Assembly (NCBI RefSeq): GCF_012926615.1
Contig: NZ_JABBNU010000010.1
Location: forward strand, 50,629-114,628
Direction of reading: 5' to 3'
Source: Marinigracilibium pacificum
GTDB lineage: Bacteria > Bacteroidota > Bacteroidia > Cytophagales > Cyclobacteriaceae
DNA length: 64,000 nucleotides
Shown in pieces: positions 36,400 to 46,156 of the stretch. Made by a program: the position numbers and the translations under genes. The notes beneath the pieces are model-generated. The model was given only the letters and a program-made list of their open reading frames with translations. It was not told where the DNA came from and searched no databases. Within the stretch, counting starts at the first letter, position 1. Each line of letters begins with the position of its first letter.

Positions 36400-37449
36400 A
36401 TGACTAAAAAGAAGCTTAATTTTTTAGATAAAAATCTAACTACCTGGATACTTTCAGCGATGATTATTGGGGTAGGGTTAGGATATTTTTTCCCTGGGTT
36501 TGCTGAAAATGTTAATTCAATGAATAGTGGTACAACCAACGTACCATTAGCTATAGGACTAATATTAATGATGTACCCTCCTTTGGCTAAAGTCAACTAT
36601 AAGTTGTTGCCTAAAGTATTTAAAAACGTTAAAATATTATCTATATCACTAATATTAAACTGGATCATTGGACCGGTATTAATGTTTGTGCTAGCACTGA
36701 TCTTCCTTCATGATAGTCCTGAGTATATGACGGGAGTAATTTTGATCGGACTTGCAAGATGCATCGCTATGGTTTTGGTATGGAATGATCTGGCAGAAGG
36801 ATCAAAAGAGTATGGCGCAGGACTAGTCGCATTGAATAGTATCTTCCAGGTGTTTGCATATAGTTTTTATGCCTGGATATTCATTACTGTTCTTCCTCCA
36901 TACTTTGGTTTTGACTCAGCGGTCATTGATATATCAATTGCGACAGTCGCTGAAAGCGTGGCGATTTACCTGGGAATTCCGTTTCTAGCTGGTATTTTAT
37001 CAAGAGTGATATTAGTTAAACTAAAAGGAGAGGAGTGGTACAATACAGTTTTCATTCCAACGATATCACCGATTACATTAATTGCTTTACTTGCCACTAT
37101 CGTGTTAATGTTCAGCCTTAAGGGAGAATTAATAGTTGAAATTCCGATGGATGTGTTTAAGATCGCAGTTCCTTTATTGATATACTTTGTATTGATGTTC
37201 GTTATTGGATTTTTCATTAGTAAGGCAATGGGAGCGAAGTATGATGAAAATGCAGCCATTGCGTTTACAGCAGCAGGTAACAATTTTGAGCTAGCCATTG
37301 CAGTAGGTATAGCGGTTTTCGGATTAAACAGTGGACAGGCATTCGCCGGAGTAATTGGGCCACTGGTTGAAGTACCTGCATTGATTGCATTGGTAAATGT
37401 AGCTTTCAGATTCAGGAAGAAATATTATGGAAATGCATTAAATACATAA
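36400..37449 (+). CDS. acr3: ACR3-family arsenite efflux permease
   Basis: 349 residues with about ten hydrophobic helices, normal for ACR3. The family block [22 protein letters not shown] holds the essential Cys, followed by [25 protein letters not shown] segment [18 protein letters not shown]. It exports arsenite using the proton gradient. Last gene of arsR-arsM-arsC-acr3, followed by a terminator. Confidence 0.94.
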   Translation: MTKKKLNFLDKNLTTWILSAMIIGVGLGYFFPGFAENVNSMNSGTTNVPLAIGLILMMYPPLAKVNYKLLPKVFKNVKILSISLILNWIIGPVLMFVLALIFLHDSPEYMTGVILIGLARCIAMVLVWNDLAEGSKEYGAGLVALNSIFQVFAYSFYAWIFITVLPPYFGFDSAVIDISIATVAESVAIYLGIPFLAGILSRVILVKLKGEEWYNTVFIPTISPITLIALLATIVLMFSLKGELIVEIPMDVFKIAVPLLIYFVLMFVIGFFISKAMGAKYDENAAIAFTAAGNNFELAIAVGIAVFGLNSGQAFAGVIGPLVEVPALIALVNVAFRFRKKYYGNALNT

Positions 37450-37484
37450 TACTAAATGCTTAAAAAAAATATTACTTTAATTAA

Positions 37485-37516
37485 AAACACAGTCAGAAAA
37501 GGCTGTGTTTTTTTGT
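37485..37516 (+). terminator. Terminator of the arsenic operon
   Basis: AAACACAGtC / GgCTGTGTTT with an AGAAAAG loop and seven T. Confidence 0.88.
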
Positions 37517-37720
37517 TGAATTAAAATTGTATATCCTCATTTGAAAGAAGGCATTTATAAACAAAAATGTTTAAGCAGATAAAGGTATGTTTTTGAAATC
37601 AACCAAATTAGCCCTACTTTAACTATTAACAAGCCTTTTGTAATTTATTGAATCACTTTAAGTTAAGTGAATGACATAACACCAGAAATAACTGATTATC
37701 AAACCCAAACCAATGCACCA

Positions 37721-39409
37721 ATGAAAAAGATATCATTCCTTATTTATATTTTCTTTATTACGTTTACCGGGTTTTCCCAGGATAGAATAGGTAGCAAGAA
37801 TTTCGCTACCCGTTCAGAGGTAATAGCTCAAAATGGTATGGCAGCAACAAGCCATCCTCTTGCTACACAAGTTGCATTGGATATATTAAAATCTGGAGGA
37901 AATGCCATAGATGCAGCTATTGCAGCGAATGCAACATTAGGATTAATGGAACCTACAGGAAACGGAATAGGAGGTGATCTCTTTGCAATTGTTTGGGATT
38001 CAAAAACTCAAAAGCTCCATGGTTTAAATGCCAGTGGCAGATCTCCAAAAAACTTGACTTTTGAATATTTCAAAACTAATAATTATGAAAAAATCCCGGC
38101 TTTAGGAGCATTACCTGTATCAGTACCCGGAGCTGTCGATGGGTGGTATGAACTTCATGACAAATTTGGAAGTAAACCAATGAATGAAATTCTTCAGCCA
38201 GCGATCAATTATGCGAGATCAGGTTTTCCTGTAACTGAATTAATTGGGTATTACCTGACAAGAAGTGCTGCATATTTTAGCAAGTATCCTGGTTTCGAAG
38301 AGACTTATATGATTAATGGAGAGCCATTAAAGAAAGGTGATATCTTTAAGAACCCTGATCTGGCAAATACCTATGAGATAATTGCCAAAAAGGGCAAAAA
38401 AGCCTTTTATGAAGGTGAAATAGCTAAAAAAATCGTCGAAATAGTACAAGACCAGGGAGGTTTTTTAAGTCTTGATGATCTGAAAGCTCATGAATCTGAA
38501 TGGGTAAAACCAGTTTCAGTTAATTATAGAGGTTACGATGTTTGGGAATTACCTCCAAATGGCCAGGGAATCGCTGCACTGCAAATTCTTCAAATATTAG
38601 AGGGATATGATATTAGGTCCATGGGTTTCGGTTCAGCTGAATATATCCACACATTTGTAGAAGCAAAAAAATTAGCCTTTGCAGACAGAGCAAAATATTA
38701 TGCCGATCCAAATTTCACAAAAATACCTGTAGAAGAATTACTTTCAGATCGCTATGCAGAAGAACGAAGAAAAATAATTGATCCTAATAAATCACAACCA
38801 AGTGTTGAAGCCGGTAAATTAAAAGATGGTGATACAATATATTTAACTGTTGCAGATAAGGATGGAAATATGGTTTCGTTGATCCAAAGTAACTTTAGAG
38901 GAATGGGTTCAGGACTGATTCCTGAAGGATGTGGTTTTATGCTTCAGGACAGGGGAGAGCTATTTACATTGGAAGAAGGGCATGCAAATGTTTATGAACC
39001 TATGAAAAGACCCTTTCATACAATTATACCTGCATTTGTAACAAAAGATGGTCAACCATATATCAGTTTTGGATTAATGGGAGGTAGCATGCAACCTCAG
39101 GGGCACGCACAGATTATTGTAAACCTGGTTGATTTCGATATGAATTTACAGGAAGCCGGAGATGCTCCAAGAATTAGGCATGATGGTTCTTCTCAACCGA
39201 CCGGAGGTGAAATGACTGACGGAGGGGAAGTAAGTTTAGAAAGCGGGATTGAATATGATGAAATCAAACAATTACTTTTAAAAGGACATAGAATAAGATT
39301 TAGTAATGGAGGGTATGGTGGTTACCAGGCGATAATGTACGATAAAAATAATAAAGTATATTATGGAGCATCGGAATCACGTAAAGATGGTCAGGCAGCT
39401 GGGTACTAA
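37721..39409 (+). CDS. ggt: Gamma-glutamyltransferase (Ntn hydrolase)
   Basis: 562 residues from ATG 37721, where the signal peptide begins (MKKISFLIYIFFITFTGFSQD); an in-frame GTG 18 codons up gives a non-signal start. GGT motifs: MAATSHPLATQVALDILKSGGNAIDAAIAAN, NGIGGDLFAIV, and the autocleavage region KDGDTIYLTVADKDGNMVS, where the Thr of YLTVAD is the probable new N-terminal nucleophile. It cleaves glutathione and other gamma-glutamyl compounds in the periplasm. It is monocistronic. Confidence 0.93.
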   Translation: MKKISFLIYIFFITFTGFSQDRIGSKNFATRSEVIAQNGMAATSHPLATQVALDILKSGGNAIDAAIAANATLGLMEPTGNGIGGDLFAIVWDSKTQKLHGLNASGRSPKNLTFEYFKTNNYEKIPALGALPVSVPGAVDGWYELHDKFGSKPMNEILQPAINYARSGFPVTELIGYYLTRSAAYFSKYPGFEETYMINGEPLKKGDIFKNPDLANTYEIIAKKGKKAFYEGEIAKKIVEIVQDQGGFLSLDDLKAHESEWVKPVSVNYRGYDVWELPPNGQGIAALQILQILEGYDIRSMGFGSAEYIHTFVEAKKLAFADRAKYYADPNFTKIPVEELLSDRYAEERRKIIDPNKSQPSVEAGKLKDGDTIYLTVADKDGNMVSLIQSNFRGMGSGLIPEGCGFMLQDRGELFTLEEGHANVYEPMKRPFHTIIPAFVTKDGQPYISFGLMGGSMQPQGHAQIIVNLVDFDMNLQEAGDAPRIRHDGSSQPTGGEMTDGGEVSLESGIEYDEIKQLLLKGHRIRFSNGGYGGYQAIMYDKNNKVYYGASESRKDGQAAGY

Positions 39410-39564
39410 AGCATCGAATAGTTACTAAATATTAAGGTATTGTCTTTTAATAATTGAACTTTACTAGGTTTAGATTAAGTGTAAATCAGTTTAGCAATTA
39501 TTCAATTATTAGCTTTTGATTATAATAATTGATTCCCATATTTGCCCCTTCAATTTTTAAAACT

Positions 39565-40818
39565 ATGAATAAACATTTTTTTATTGTTATTATATCTATA
39601 TTAACATTTTCCTATGCTAATGCTCAGGATAACTACCTTCCGGCTGTAATTGTAAGCCTTCAAGGAGATACAATTTCGGGCAAAATTGATTATAAAAACT
39701 GGGGAAGCAATCCTGATAAAATCAATTTTTATAATGAAAACAAAAGGACGATTTATAAACCTTTCGAGATTAAATCATTTTTGGTAAATGATGAACTTTA
39801 TCAAAGTGCAATTGTTCAGGTAGATAATAGCACTTACGATCTCGGAAATCTTTCGGATAGTCCAAATCCAGTCTCGGTTACAGATACAGTTTTTGTAAGA
39901 AAAATAATCGAAGGGAAAAGGGACTTGTTTTATTTCAAGACAAAATCAGGAATAATCAACCTATATATTGATAATGGTGGCAAAATTGAATGGCTGGAAA
40001 GAAAAAAGTATTACTACAGTAATAATGGAAGTAAACAAGTAATAGAAAACTCAAAATACAAGAATCAATTATCATTATACTTTAATGACTGTGACGACAT
40101 TCATGGTTCAATAGTTAATTCCAGTTATACTTTAAAAAGTCTAACCAAATTATTTATTAAATACAATGAGTGTCATAATCAGGAGGTAATAGTCTTTTCA
40201 AAAGAAGAAAAAATTATTACCAAATTCTCAATACTTTCCGGGTTGAGCCAAACTACCTTAACTTTTAATTCAAGCCTTGATAACTATGCTTATTTAGTTG
40301 AGCCTGGAAAACAAAACTCAATTGATTTTATCTTTGGATTTGCAGCTGACATATTACTTCCCAGAAACAATCAACGTTGGATAATTCATAATGAGCTTTT
40401 ATTATCAACATATTCTGTTTCATTTGAACATGAAAATGTAATGAATGAAAATAGAACCATTACAAATAAATCAACTATCGGAAATACATCTTTAGCACTT
40501 AATGTATTGTTAAGACATAAAATCCCTGTAGGTAATGTTGATATATTTATAAATGGAGGATTTTCGGCAGGTCTTTCTATTAAAAATGAAAATTTCAGTA
40601 TTACAGAAGACACCTTTTATATTCCTGTTCAAACGACCGAAGGAGTAGCAATTAACCCTATAAGAACAGGAGAGAGAGGATTTACCGGTGGACTTGGACT
40701 TTCTATCAAAAATGTAAACATTGAAGCTCGATATCTTCGAAGTATTGGACCTTCAGTAATAAAAGACCTCGATTCAAATATCCAAAAAATGAACTTGATA
40801 TTAAGCTATGAATTATAG
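39565..40818 (+). CDS. Outer-membrane beta-barrel protein of unknown function
   Basis: 417 residues from ATG 39565 (MNKHFFIVIISIL; cleavage after SYANAQ), in place of an upstream TTG. The N-terminal about 180 residues hold repeated beta strands with the D-T-I-S-G-K-I-D-Y-K motif often seen in Bacteroidota envelope proteins. The C-terminal about 190 residues look like a barrel (WIIHNELLLSTYSVSFEHE, VDIFINGGFSAGLSI) ending MNLILSYEL. No homologous function is known to me. Confidence 0.68.
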   Translation: MNKHFFIVIISILTFSYANAQDNYLPAVIVSLQGDTISGKIDYKNWGSNPDKINFYNENKRTIYKPFEIKSFLVNDELYQSAIVQVDNSTYDLGNLSDSPNPVSVTDTVFVRKIIEGKRDLFYFKTKSGIINLYIDNGGKIEWLERKKYYYSNNGSKQVIENSKYKNQLSLYFNDCDDIHGSIVNSSYTLKSLTKLFIKYNECHNQEVIVFSKEEKIITKFSILSGLSQTTLTFNSSLDNYAYLVEPGKQNSIDFIFGFAADILLPRNNQRWIIHNELLLSTYSVSFEHENVMNENRTITNKSTIGNTSLALNVLLRHKIPVGNVDIFINGGFSAGLSIKNENFSITEDTFYIPVQTTEGVAINPIRTGERGFTGGLGLSIKNVNIEARYLRSIGPSVIKDLDSNIQKMNLILSYEL

Positions 40819-40844
40819 GCTTGGTATAAACTAATTTAATTCAT

Positions 40845-40873
40845 AAAGCTATCTAACTTTTAGGTAGCTTTTT
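40845..40873 (+). terminator. Intrinsic terminator
   Basis: AAAGCTAtCTAA / TTAGgTAGCTTTTT, about 27 bp past the barrel gene; it can also serve the convergent lipoprotein gene. Confidence 0.8.
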
Positions 40874-40904
40874 GCTTGAATCAATTTTAAAGAAATTTAT
40901 TATA

Positions 40905-41657
40905 TCATTCATTTAATAATTCAGGGAATAAAGATATATTTGATTTATCCTCATAATCACTCATTTCAATCAAATCAAATACTATCTTTTGATTATCAAC
41001 AGTTGAGTATTCCATCCTGACAAATACATATTTATGATTGAAATAGGAGGTTAGGATAGTGGTATTAAGTGTATTATCACATTCTCCTACAATTTTCAAG
41101 CATTGTAAATCACCTAAAGGAGTTGGCAAAAGGACCGTATCTGAAATTTTGTAATGACTTGAGAATGTTCTAATTCCCTGCCATTCAGCAATTTCCTTAA
41201 TTGAATATGAAGATGGAACATCAAAAGCAAATGACCAGGTAAAAGAACTGTCTTTTGAAAAAACAACATAGGGGAATGGGCTAAATTCTAATTTTTTATA
41301 AAGTTTATTTGACCTGGGAGGATGTAACCAAATAGCTGAATCATTTACTGAAACACCAGTAGAAGAAGACATATTGTCAATAACCCATTCAATTCGATAT
41401 TGTAAACTATCAAAAGTCCATTTTTTATTTGAAGTGATCAGTTGAATGGTATCTGTTAAATACTTTTCATTCAAGCTATCAAAATGATCAACTTTAAATG
41501 TGAATTTTTTATTAGAGATATAAATTTCAGGATTCATCACGAATTCGGATATATAATGCTGCTCATTACAAATTTCACTATTAATTGAAAAGTTTTCCGA
41601 ACAGCTATAGCACAATAAAATCAGAGTTAATAAAACCCAATGTATCCGTTGTCTCAT
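40905..41657 (-). CDS. Putative lipoprotein of unknown function
   Basis: 250 residues. N-terminal hydrophobic segment with lipobox LLCYSCSEN, lipidation probable at Cys19. The rest has no domain I can name; strands with many Ser, Thr and aromatic residues suggest a beta fold. Single gene; 252 bp of gene-free sequence separate it from the next minus-strand lipoprotein. Confidence 0.65.
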   Translation of the reverse strand: MRQRIHWVLLTLILLCYSCSENFSINSEICNEQHYISEFVMNPEIYISNKKFTFKVDHFDSLNEKYLTDTIQLITSNKKWTFDSLQYRIEWVIDNMSSSTGVSVNDSAIWLHPPRSNKLYKKLEFSPFPYVVFSKDSSFTWSFAFDVPSSYSIKEIAEWQGIRTFSSHYKISDTVLLPTPLGDLQCLKIVGECDNTLNTTILTSYFNHKYVFVRMEYSTVDNQKIVFDLIEMSDYEDKSNISLFPELLNE

Positions 41658-41875
41658 TTAATATCTCAGTTTTTACACAACTACAAGACTAATACAATTT
41701 TCTTATCTATCAAATTCAGGGATCGCCATAAGTCCACAGAATAAATATTACTGGTAATTAATCAAACCACAGGAAACAGGGTTAATCTTGTTTGTTGAAA
41801 ATAGCGCATAAGAGGGTAATCAATTCTTTTTTAATTAACATAATGTAAATTATGTAAATAAATGGTAAAATTGAA

Positions 41876-41896
41876 AAGGAGCCATTAAAGCTCCTT
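41876..41896 (-). terminator. Intrinsic terminator
   Basis: AAGGAGC / GCTCCTT hairpin 14 bp past the stop of the next lipoprotein gene, with a T-run on the minus strand (TTTTCAATTTT). Confidence 0.75.
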
Positions 41897-41909
41897 AAAT
41901 TCTGTATTT

Positions 41910-42470
41910 CTAATCCAGATAAATCACTGATCCAAAATATGAAGCCCTAACTGTATCTGTCGGACTATCAAACCCGTAAAAGGTTAACGAATGTTTCCCG
42001 TCATCAAATTTTTTATACCGAATATAGCCACCATATGTATCACTCCATGATATTTCATTGCCATCAGCATTCCACTGCTTTGAATAACTTGCTTTAAATC
42101 TACCTGTAGAAATTGGTGTCTCACCATTCAAACTACTGTAGTCACTTTCAGCTAATTCATTAGCATAAATTTTTAATGACATATATAAACCTTCCCCTTC
42201 AATTGAAAATCCATCTAAAGAATCTACTTTTAAATCATCAGTTAACAAAATTAACTCAAATTCATTACCAAAATATTCAGGTGATTCAGAATCATCTACA
42301 CCATTATTTTTTAGTATTACTGAATTAATATTAAATAATTGTTCGCCTATCCCAATTGAATTAAAAGTATCAGGTTTTTCTTGGAGTTCAAGAGAATCAT
42401 CTTCATCGCATGAAAAACACAATACTGTTACAAATACAAGAATCAAAAAATTATTTCTAAAAGCTCTCAT
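41910..42470 (-). CDS. Putative lipoprotein of unknown function
   Basis: 186 residues; lipobox VTVLCFSCDED at about residues 15-25 puts the lipidated Cys near 21. An acidic stretch (DEDDSLELQEKPD) follows, then mixed beta sequence ending YFGSVIYLD. No known domain. Single gene with its own terminator. Confidence 0.65.
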   Translation of the reverse strand: MRAFRNNFLILVFVTVLCFSCDEDDSLELQEKPDTFNSIGIGEQLFNINSVILKNNGVDDSESPEYFGNEFELILLTDDLKVDSLDGFSIEGEGLYMSLKIYANELAESDYSSLNGETPISTGRFKASYSKQWNADGNEISWSDTYGGYIRYKKFDDGKHSLTFYGFDSPTDTVRASYFGSVIYLD

Positions 42471-42797
42471 AGTTAAATTATAAAATTCTCAAAATATTTT
42501 AAAAGTTAAAAATTACAAAATCCAAGTTGAAAATATGTATTTAAACTTATAAAATATAATATAATTCTTTAAAAGTCAGCAAAACATTACTGCCTTTCCA
42601 ACATTTATGATAAGTTCTATTAATATTTTCAATCCATCATTTCATATTAATTCTGTCATCTCTAAACCTCTAATATTATTGGCTTTTCCTGTTTGGATCA
42701 TTCTTTAACACAAAAAGCCTAAGATTACCTTTACAATTAATTTTTAGATTTATAGATTAATGGCTTATATTATTTATGTCTTCCCTTCTATTAAATT
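42471..42797. other. AT-rich gene-free stretch
   Basis: 327 bp between the divergent lipoprotein and DUF6090 genes. No open frame beyond short chance ones and no convincing promoter, RNA or repeat could be supported. Confidence 0.6.
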
Positions 42798-43547
42798 ATG
42801 ATTACAGTATTTAGAAAAATCAGACAGAAGCTTCTACATGAAAACCGTTTTACAAGGTACCTGATATATGCTCTTGGTGAGATTATTCTTGTTGTGATTG
42901 GAATTCTTATCGCTTTACAGATCAACAACATGAATTCTCAACGAATAGACCGTGAAAAGGAACAAGCTTATTTACTCGAATTAAAAGCTAACCTGATCCA
43001 AGATTCACTTTCATTAACAGAAGTAAAAAATTTTAATAAAATCAAAAAAAAATCTATCTACTCTTTATTACAAATATTTAATGACACACTAACAAATTAT
43101 GATAGAATTCAAATATTTGCTCAAAACACTCAGGTATTTACAGATTACAGGGTATTTGAACCAATTAGTACTACATATTCAAACATGCTATCTGCTGAAT
43201 CAATCGCAATAATTAGAGATAATGATTTGAAAAAGCTTCTTTCTGAATACTATGGTCATGATTATAAGCATGGTGTACAGGAAAGAATAATAATGATGAA
43301 TCGTTATGTAGTAGATGAATTTTTCCCTGAATTCACCACTAGAGAAATGGTTCAAAGATCATTAAAATTGAGCACTGAATTACCTGAAATTAAAGATTTG
43401 GAAATTCATAAAAATCAACGCCTATTTTCGAATTTACATGGAATATTATATATCCTGGATTACCAAAACAATATGTTATCAAAAACAATGAATCTTAATC
43501 AGCAGTTGATCAAAAACATAAATGAATCATTAAATGACAAAAATTAA
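42798..43547 (+). CDS. DUF6090-type single-pass membrane protein
   Basis: 249 residues. The opening FRKIRQKLLHENRFTRYLIYALGEIILVVIGILIALQINNMN is the hallmark of DUF6090 proteins, which are abundant in marine Bacteroidota: short amphipathic start, one membrane helix (about 27-45), then a long helical domain to the end. Function is unknown for the family. It has no close partner on its strand; the pirin gene converges from the right. Confidence 0.82.
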   Translation: MITVFRKIRQKLLHENRFTRYLIYALGEIILVVIGILIALQINNMNSQRIDREKEQAYLLELKANLIQDSLSLTEVKNFNKIKKKSIYSLLQIFNDTLTNYDRIQIFAQNTQVFTDYRVFEPISTTYSNMLSAESIAIIRDNDLKKLLSEYYGHDYKHGVQERIIMMNRYVVDEFFPEFTTREMVQRSLKLSTELPEIKDLEIHKNQRLFSNLHGILYILDYQNNMLSKTMNLNQQLIKNINESLNDKN

Positions 43548-43607
43548 CCTTTTTTGTCCGGTTGATTCAATTTTAGTCAAAGTGGTCATGGTTTTTCAAA
43601 TAATATA

Positions 43608-44522
43608 TTAAGAAAGTGCTTCCGGTTGTGGTCCTCCGGCAGGTCTTGATCGGTCTTCGGGCAATGGAACGAATTCCTTGTTATCATTTGGTGGCATTAA
43701 TATTCGCCCTTGTTTCCAGTCTTCTTTTGCCTGTTCTATCCGGTCTTTACTACTCGAAACAAAATTCCACCAGATGTACCTATCTCCAAGATGCTCGCCG
43801 CCCAGCATCATTAATGTGGTCACTTCATTCGCTTTAATTACAGGATCTTTACCTTTAGAAAATACTAGAAGGTTTCCCTCAGGATAAGATACCCCCTTGA
43901 TATCTACACTTCCTTTCACTATATAAACACCACGCTCGCTATAACCAGTTGGTATTCCAAAATGAGCACCCGGCTCTAGTTCGACATGAATATAAAATAA
44001 TGGTGAAGTTGTCTTCAGGTTACTCTTTAATCCATATGCCTCACCAGCAATAAGTCGCATCCAGATACCCTTGTCATTAAATATTGGTAATTGATCTGAT
44101 GTATAATTAATGAAAGACGGATCTCCTTCCTCATCTTTTTCGGGTAATGCTACCCAGGTCTGTAACATTTCGAGCTTCCCTCCTGCGCGAATTGCCGGGT
44201 CTTCGAACCGCTCGCTATGCACAATACCTTTTCCGGCAGTCATCCAGTTTACCTCTCCGGGTTTGATGATCTGTTCTATTCCCAGGCTATCCCGGTGTGT
44301 GATCTTTCCACTAAATAAATAGCTCACCGTAGATAATCCAATATGAGGATGTGGTAATACATCATACTTTGAAGCTTCGTTTTTTGGCATACTGACAGGC
44401 CCACCATGATCCATAAAAATAAATGGACCGATCATTCTTCTTATTCGGTATGGCAATATTCGCCTGACCGTAAAACCAGAGGTAATTTCGGCTTTTCGAG
44501 CTTCAATGATTATATCAAGCAT
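43608..44522 (-). CDS. Pirin-family bicupin protein
   Basis: 304 residues. Pirin N-cupin pattern: GPFIFMDHGGPVS, HPHIGLSTVSYLFSGKITHRDSLG, INWMTAGKGIVHSER-like segment VNWMTAGKGIVHSE, with His and Glu metal ligands. C-cupin follows (PGAHFGIPTGYSERGVYIVKG). Bacterial pirins include quercetinase-like dioxygenases and redox sensors. It lies on the minus strand 49 bp after an FMN reductase gene; with the dioxygenase, QorB-like protein and DoxX beyond the NAD island it makes a redox-themed set. Confidence 0.9.
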   Translation of the reverse strand: MLDIIIEARKAEITSGFTVRRILPYRIRRMIGPFIFMDHGGPVSMPKNEASKYDVLPHPHIGLSTVSYLFSGKITHRDSLGIEQIIKPGEVNWMTAGKGIVHSERFEDPAIRAGGKLEMLQTWVALPEKDEEGDPSFINYTSDQLPIFNDKGIWMRLIAGEAYGLKSNLKTTSPLFYIHVELEPGAHFGIPTGYSERGVYIVKGSVDIKGVSYPEGNLLVFSKGKDPVIKANEVTTLMMLGGEHLGDRYIWWNFVSSSKDRIEQAKEDWKQGRILMPPNDNKEFVPLPEDRSRPAGGPQPEALS

Positions 44523-44571
44523 TTGGATGTAAATTAAGATTATTAATTATTCAACATGAATTTTACTTGCG

Positions 44572-45111
44572 TTATTTTATATGCTTTAAAAACGCATCAA
44601 CTTTTCCCTTCAATTCACTATCAAGCTCTTCGTTAACAACCTTTCCTTCTTTAAAATTATCATAGAACTTAGGAAGTGAAAAAGTATCCACCACTTCGGC
44701 TCCACACTTTGGAAAGAATCCACTTGCTGCACTCATCACATTTCCACCGCCATATCCTCCGGGGGAGGTACTCATTAATAACATTTTCTTTCCACCGAAA
44801 ATATTCAGATCGACCCTGGATGACCAATCAAAAATATTTTTAAAAGCTACCGTATAGCTCCGGTTATGCTCTGCCATCGAACAAATGATTGCATCTGCAT
44901 CAGCAAAGTAAGCCCTAAACTCATGGGCTTCATCAGGAATGCCATTTGCCTTCTCTCGATCAATTGAATACAAAGGCATTTCAAAATCATTGAGATTCAG
45001 CCGTATAATTTCATATTGATCCCTATCCAACATGCTTAAAACACAATTCACAAGCTGCATATTTATCGATGTTGAACTATTACTTCCGGCAAATGCTACT
45101 ATTTTAATCAT
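44572..45111 (-). CDS. NADPH-dependent FMN reductase-family protein
   Basis: 179 residues. Flavodoxin-like fold: the phosphate loop FAGSNSSTSINMQLVNCVL at the start, then FADADAIICSMAEHNRSYTVAFKNIFDWSSR and KKMLLMSTSPGGYGGGNVM. This matches the FMN_red/azoreductase-like family that reduces quinones, chromate or azo compounds with NAD(P)H. It is upstream of pirin on the same strand with a 49-bp gap, so one transcript is likely. Confidence 0.9.
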   Translation of the reverse strand: MIKIVAFAGSNSSTSINMQLVNCVLSMLDRDQYEIIRLNLNDFEMPLYSIDREKANGIPDEAHEFRAYFADADAIICSMAEHNRSYTVAFKNIFDWSSRVDLNIFGGKKMLLMSTSPGGYGGGNVMSAASGFFPKCGAEVVDTFSLPKFYDNFKEGKVVNEELDSELKGKVDAFLKHIK

Positions 45112-45229
45112 CTTTAATGCTAATTGTTTCTATCATAATTTAAGATAATCATTTATTTAGCAATGGCATAATAGAATAGCGAAACGCAACATTAATTTAT
45201 CGCAATACAACTATAAAACATTTATTGAA

Positions 45230-46156
45230 CTATTCCGCTACCAAATGTGCTTTAATGACTGATGTAGAAACTTCAATCGTACTTCCGGCATTAAATGAGA
45301 TATAATCATCCAGCATCCCATCACTAAAAATCACCCCATTTTCAGGCATCGCTGACTCAATCAACAATTGATTTTCTTTATTAACTATCCCTGCGACAAT
45401 ATTAGCCGGTGATTTTGGGCTTTTATATGGTTCTCGAACAACAAAACACAAATCATCATCATCCCAATTCATTTGATAGCTCAATTCTGATTGATTACCT
45501 CCAAATAACTTATTAAGCCCATTCAACTCGTTAAAAACAGAACTTAGCCATCCAGAAGAACCAGCTCCGGTAGAAATAATCAGTCCACTTGATGATTGAA
45601 ATTCTGATTTTCCACAATAGTTTATAACATAACCAGCAGACGTATGATCTTTCTTCCCGATAAAGAAATCATTAAACGCTAGTAGTTCCTGACCATCATT
45701 TAATAATGCCTTCGCCAAGGTCACCTTGTTAATTTTCTTTTCATTTTTCAACATCATGGTTAAGGCACTTTGAAATGTATTGTTATCAAATGAAAGCAAA
45801 ACTCCAGAATATCGATCTGTATCCGGATTCACTGCTATTATAGGACATGTTCCTACATATTTTGCAACATTGGCGACCAATCCATCACGACCCACTACAA
45901 CAATAATATCTGATGCGTTAAATATAAACGATGGTATATACCTTTTACTCAAAACCATAGTTTTAAGCATCTTTGTCGCTGATTTTTGAATCTGAGAAAG
46001 ACATTCATAATAGGTTTTATGCTCTTCTTCAAAATCGCTGAAATCACCTCCGTTGTGAATAATATAAAACATGGCCTGTGCTTTAGAATTAAAGCGTTCT
46101 ACTAAAGCATCAAGCCTGGTTTTATCACTTACGACTACTATTCTTTCGAACTCCAT
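45230..46156 (-). CDS. Divergent NAD-kinase-like protein
   Basis: 308 residues. Similar to the ATP-NAD kinase fold: IVVVGRDGLVANVAKYV stands where the GGDG motif would be (here GRDG), CPIIAVNPDTDRYSGVL follows as in NAD kinases, and ISTGAGSSGWLSSV matches the STPTGSTAY loop. GVIFSDGM is a late family block. The altered GGDG suggests changed substrate or lost activity. It starts 32 bp inside the SPFH gene and is the last gene of the NAD island, which supports a link to NAD metabolism. Confidence 0.7.
   Translation of the reverse strand: MEFERIVVVSDKTRLDALVERFNSKAQAMFYIIHNGGDFSDFEEEHKTYYECLSQIQKSATKMLKTMVLSKRYIPSFIFNASDIIVVVGRDGLVANVAKYVGTCPIIAVNPDTDRYSGVLLSFDNNTFQSALTMMLKNEKKINKVTLAKALLNDGQELLAFNDFFIGKKDHTSAGYVINYCGKSEFQSSSGLIISTGAGSSGWLSSVFNELNGLNKLFGGNQSELSYQMNWDDDDLCFVVREPYKSPKSPANIVAGIVNKENQLLIESAMPENGVIFSDGMLDDYISFNAGSTIEVSTSVIKAHLVAE

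Noticed and set aside
37667..37720. GTG start 18 codons upstream for gamma-glutamyltransferase
   Set aside because: It would put a polar segment before the signal peptide; the ATG at 37721 begins directly with a good one.
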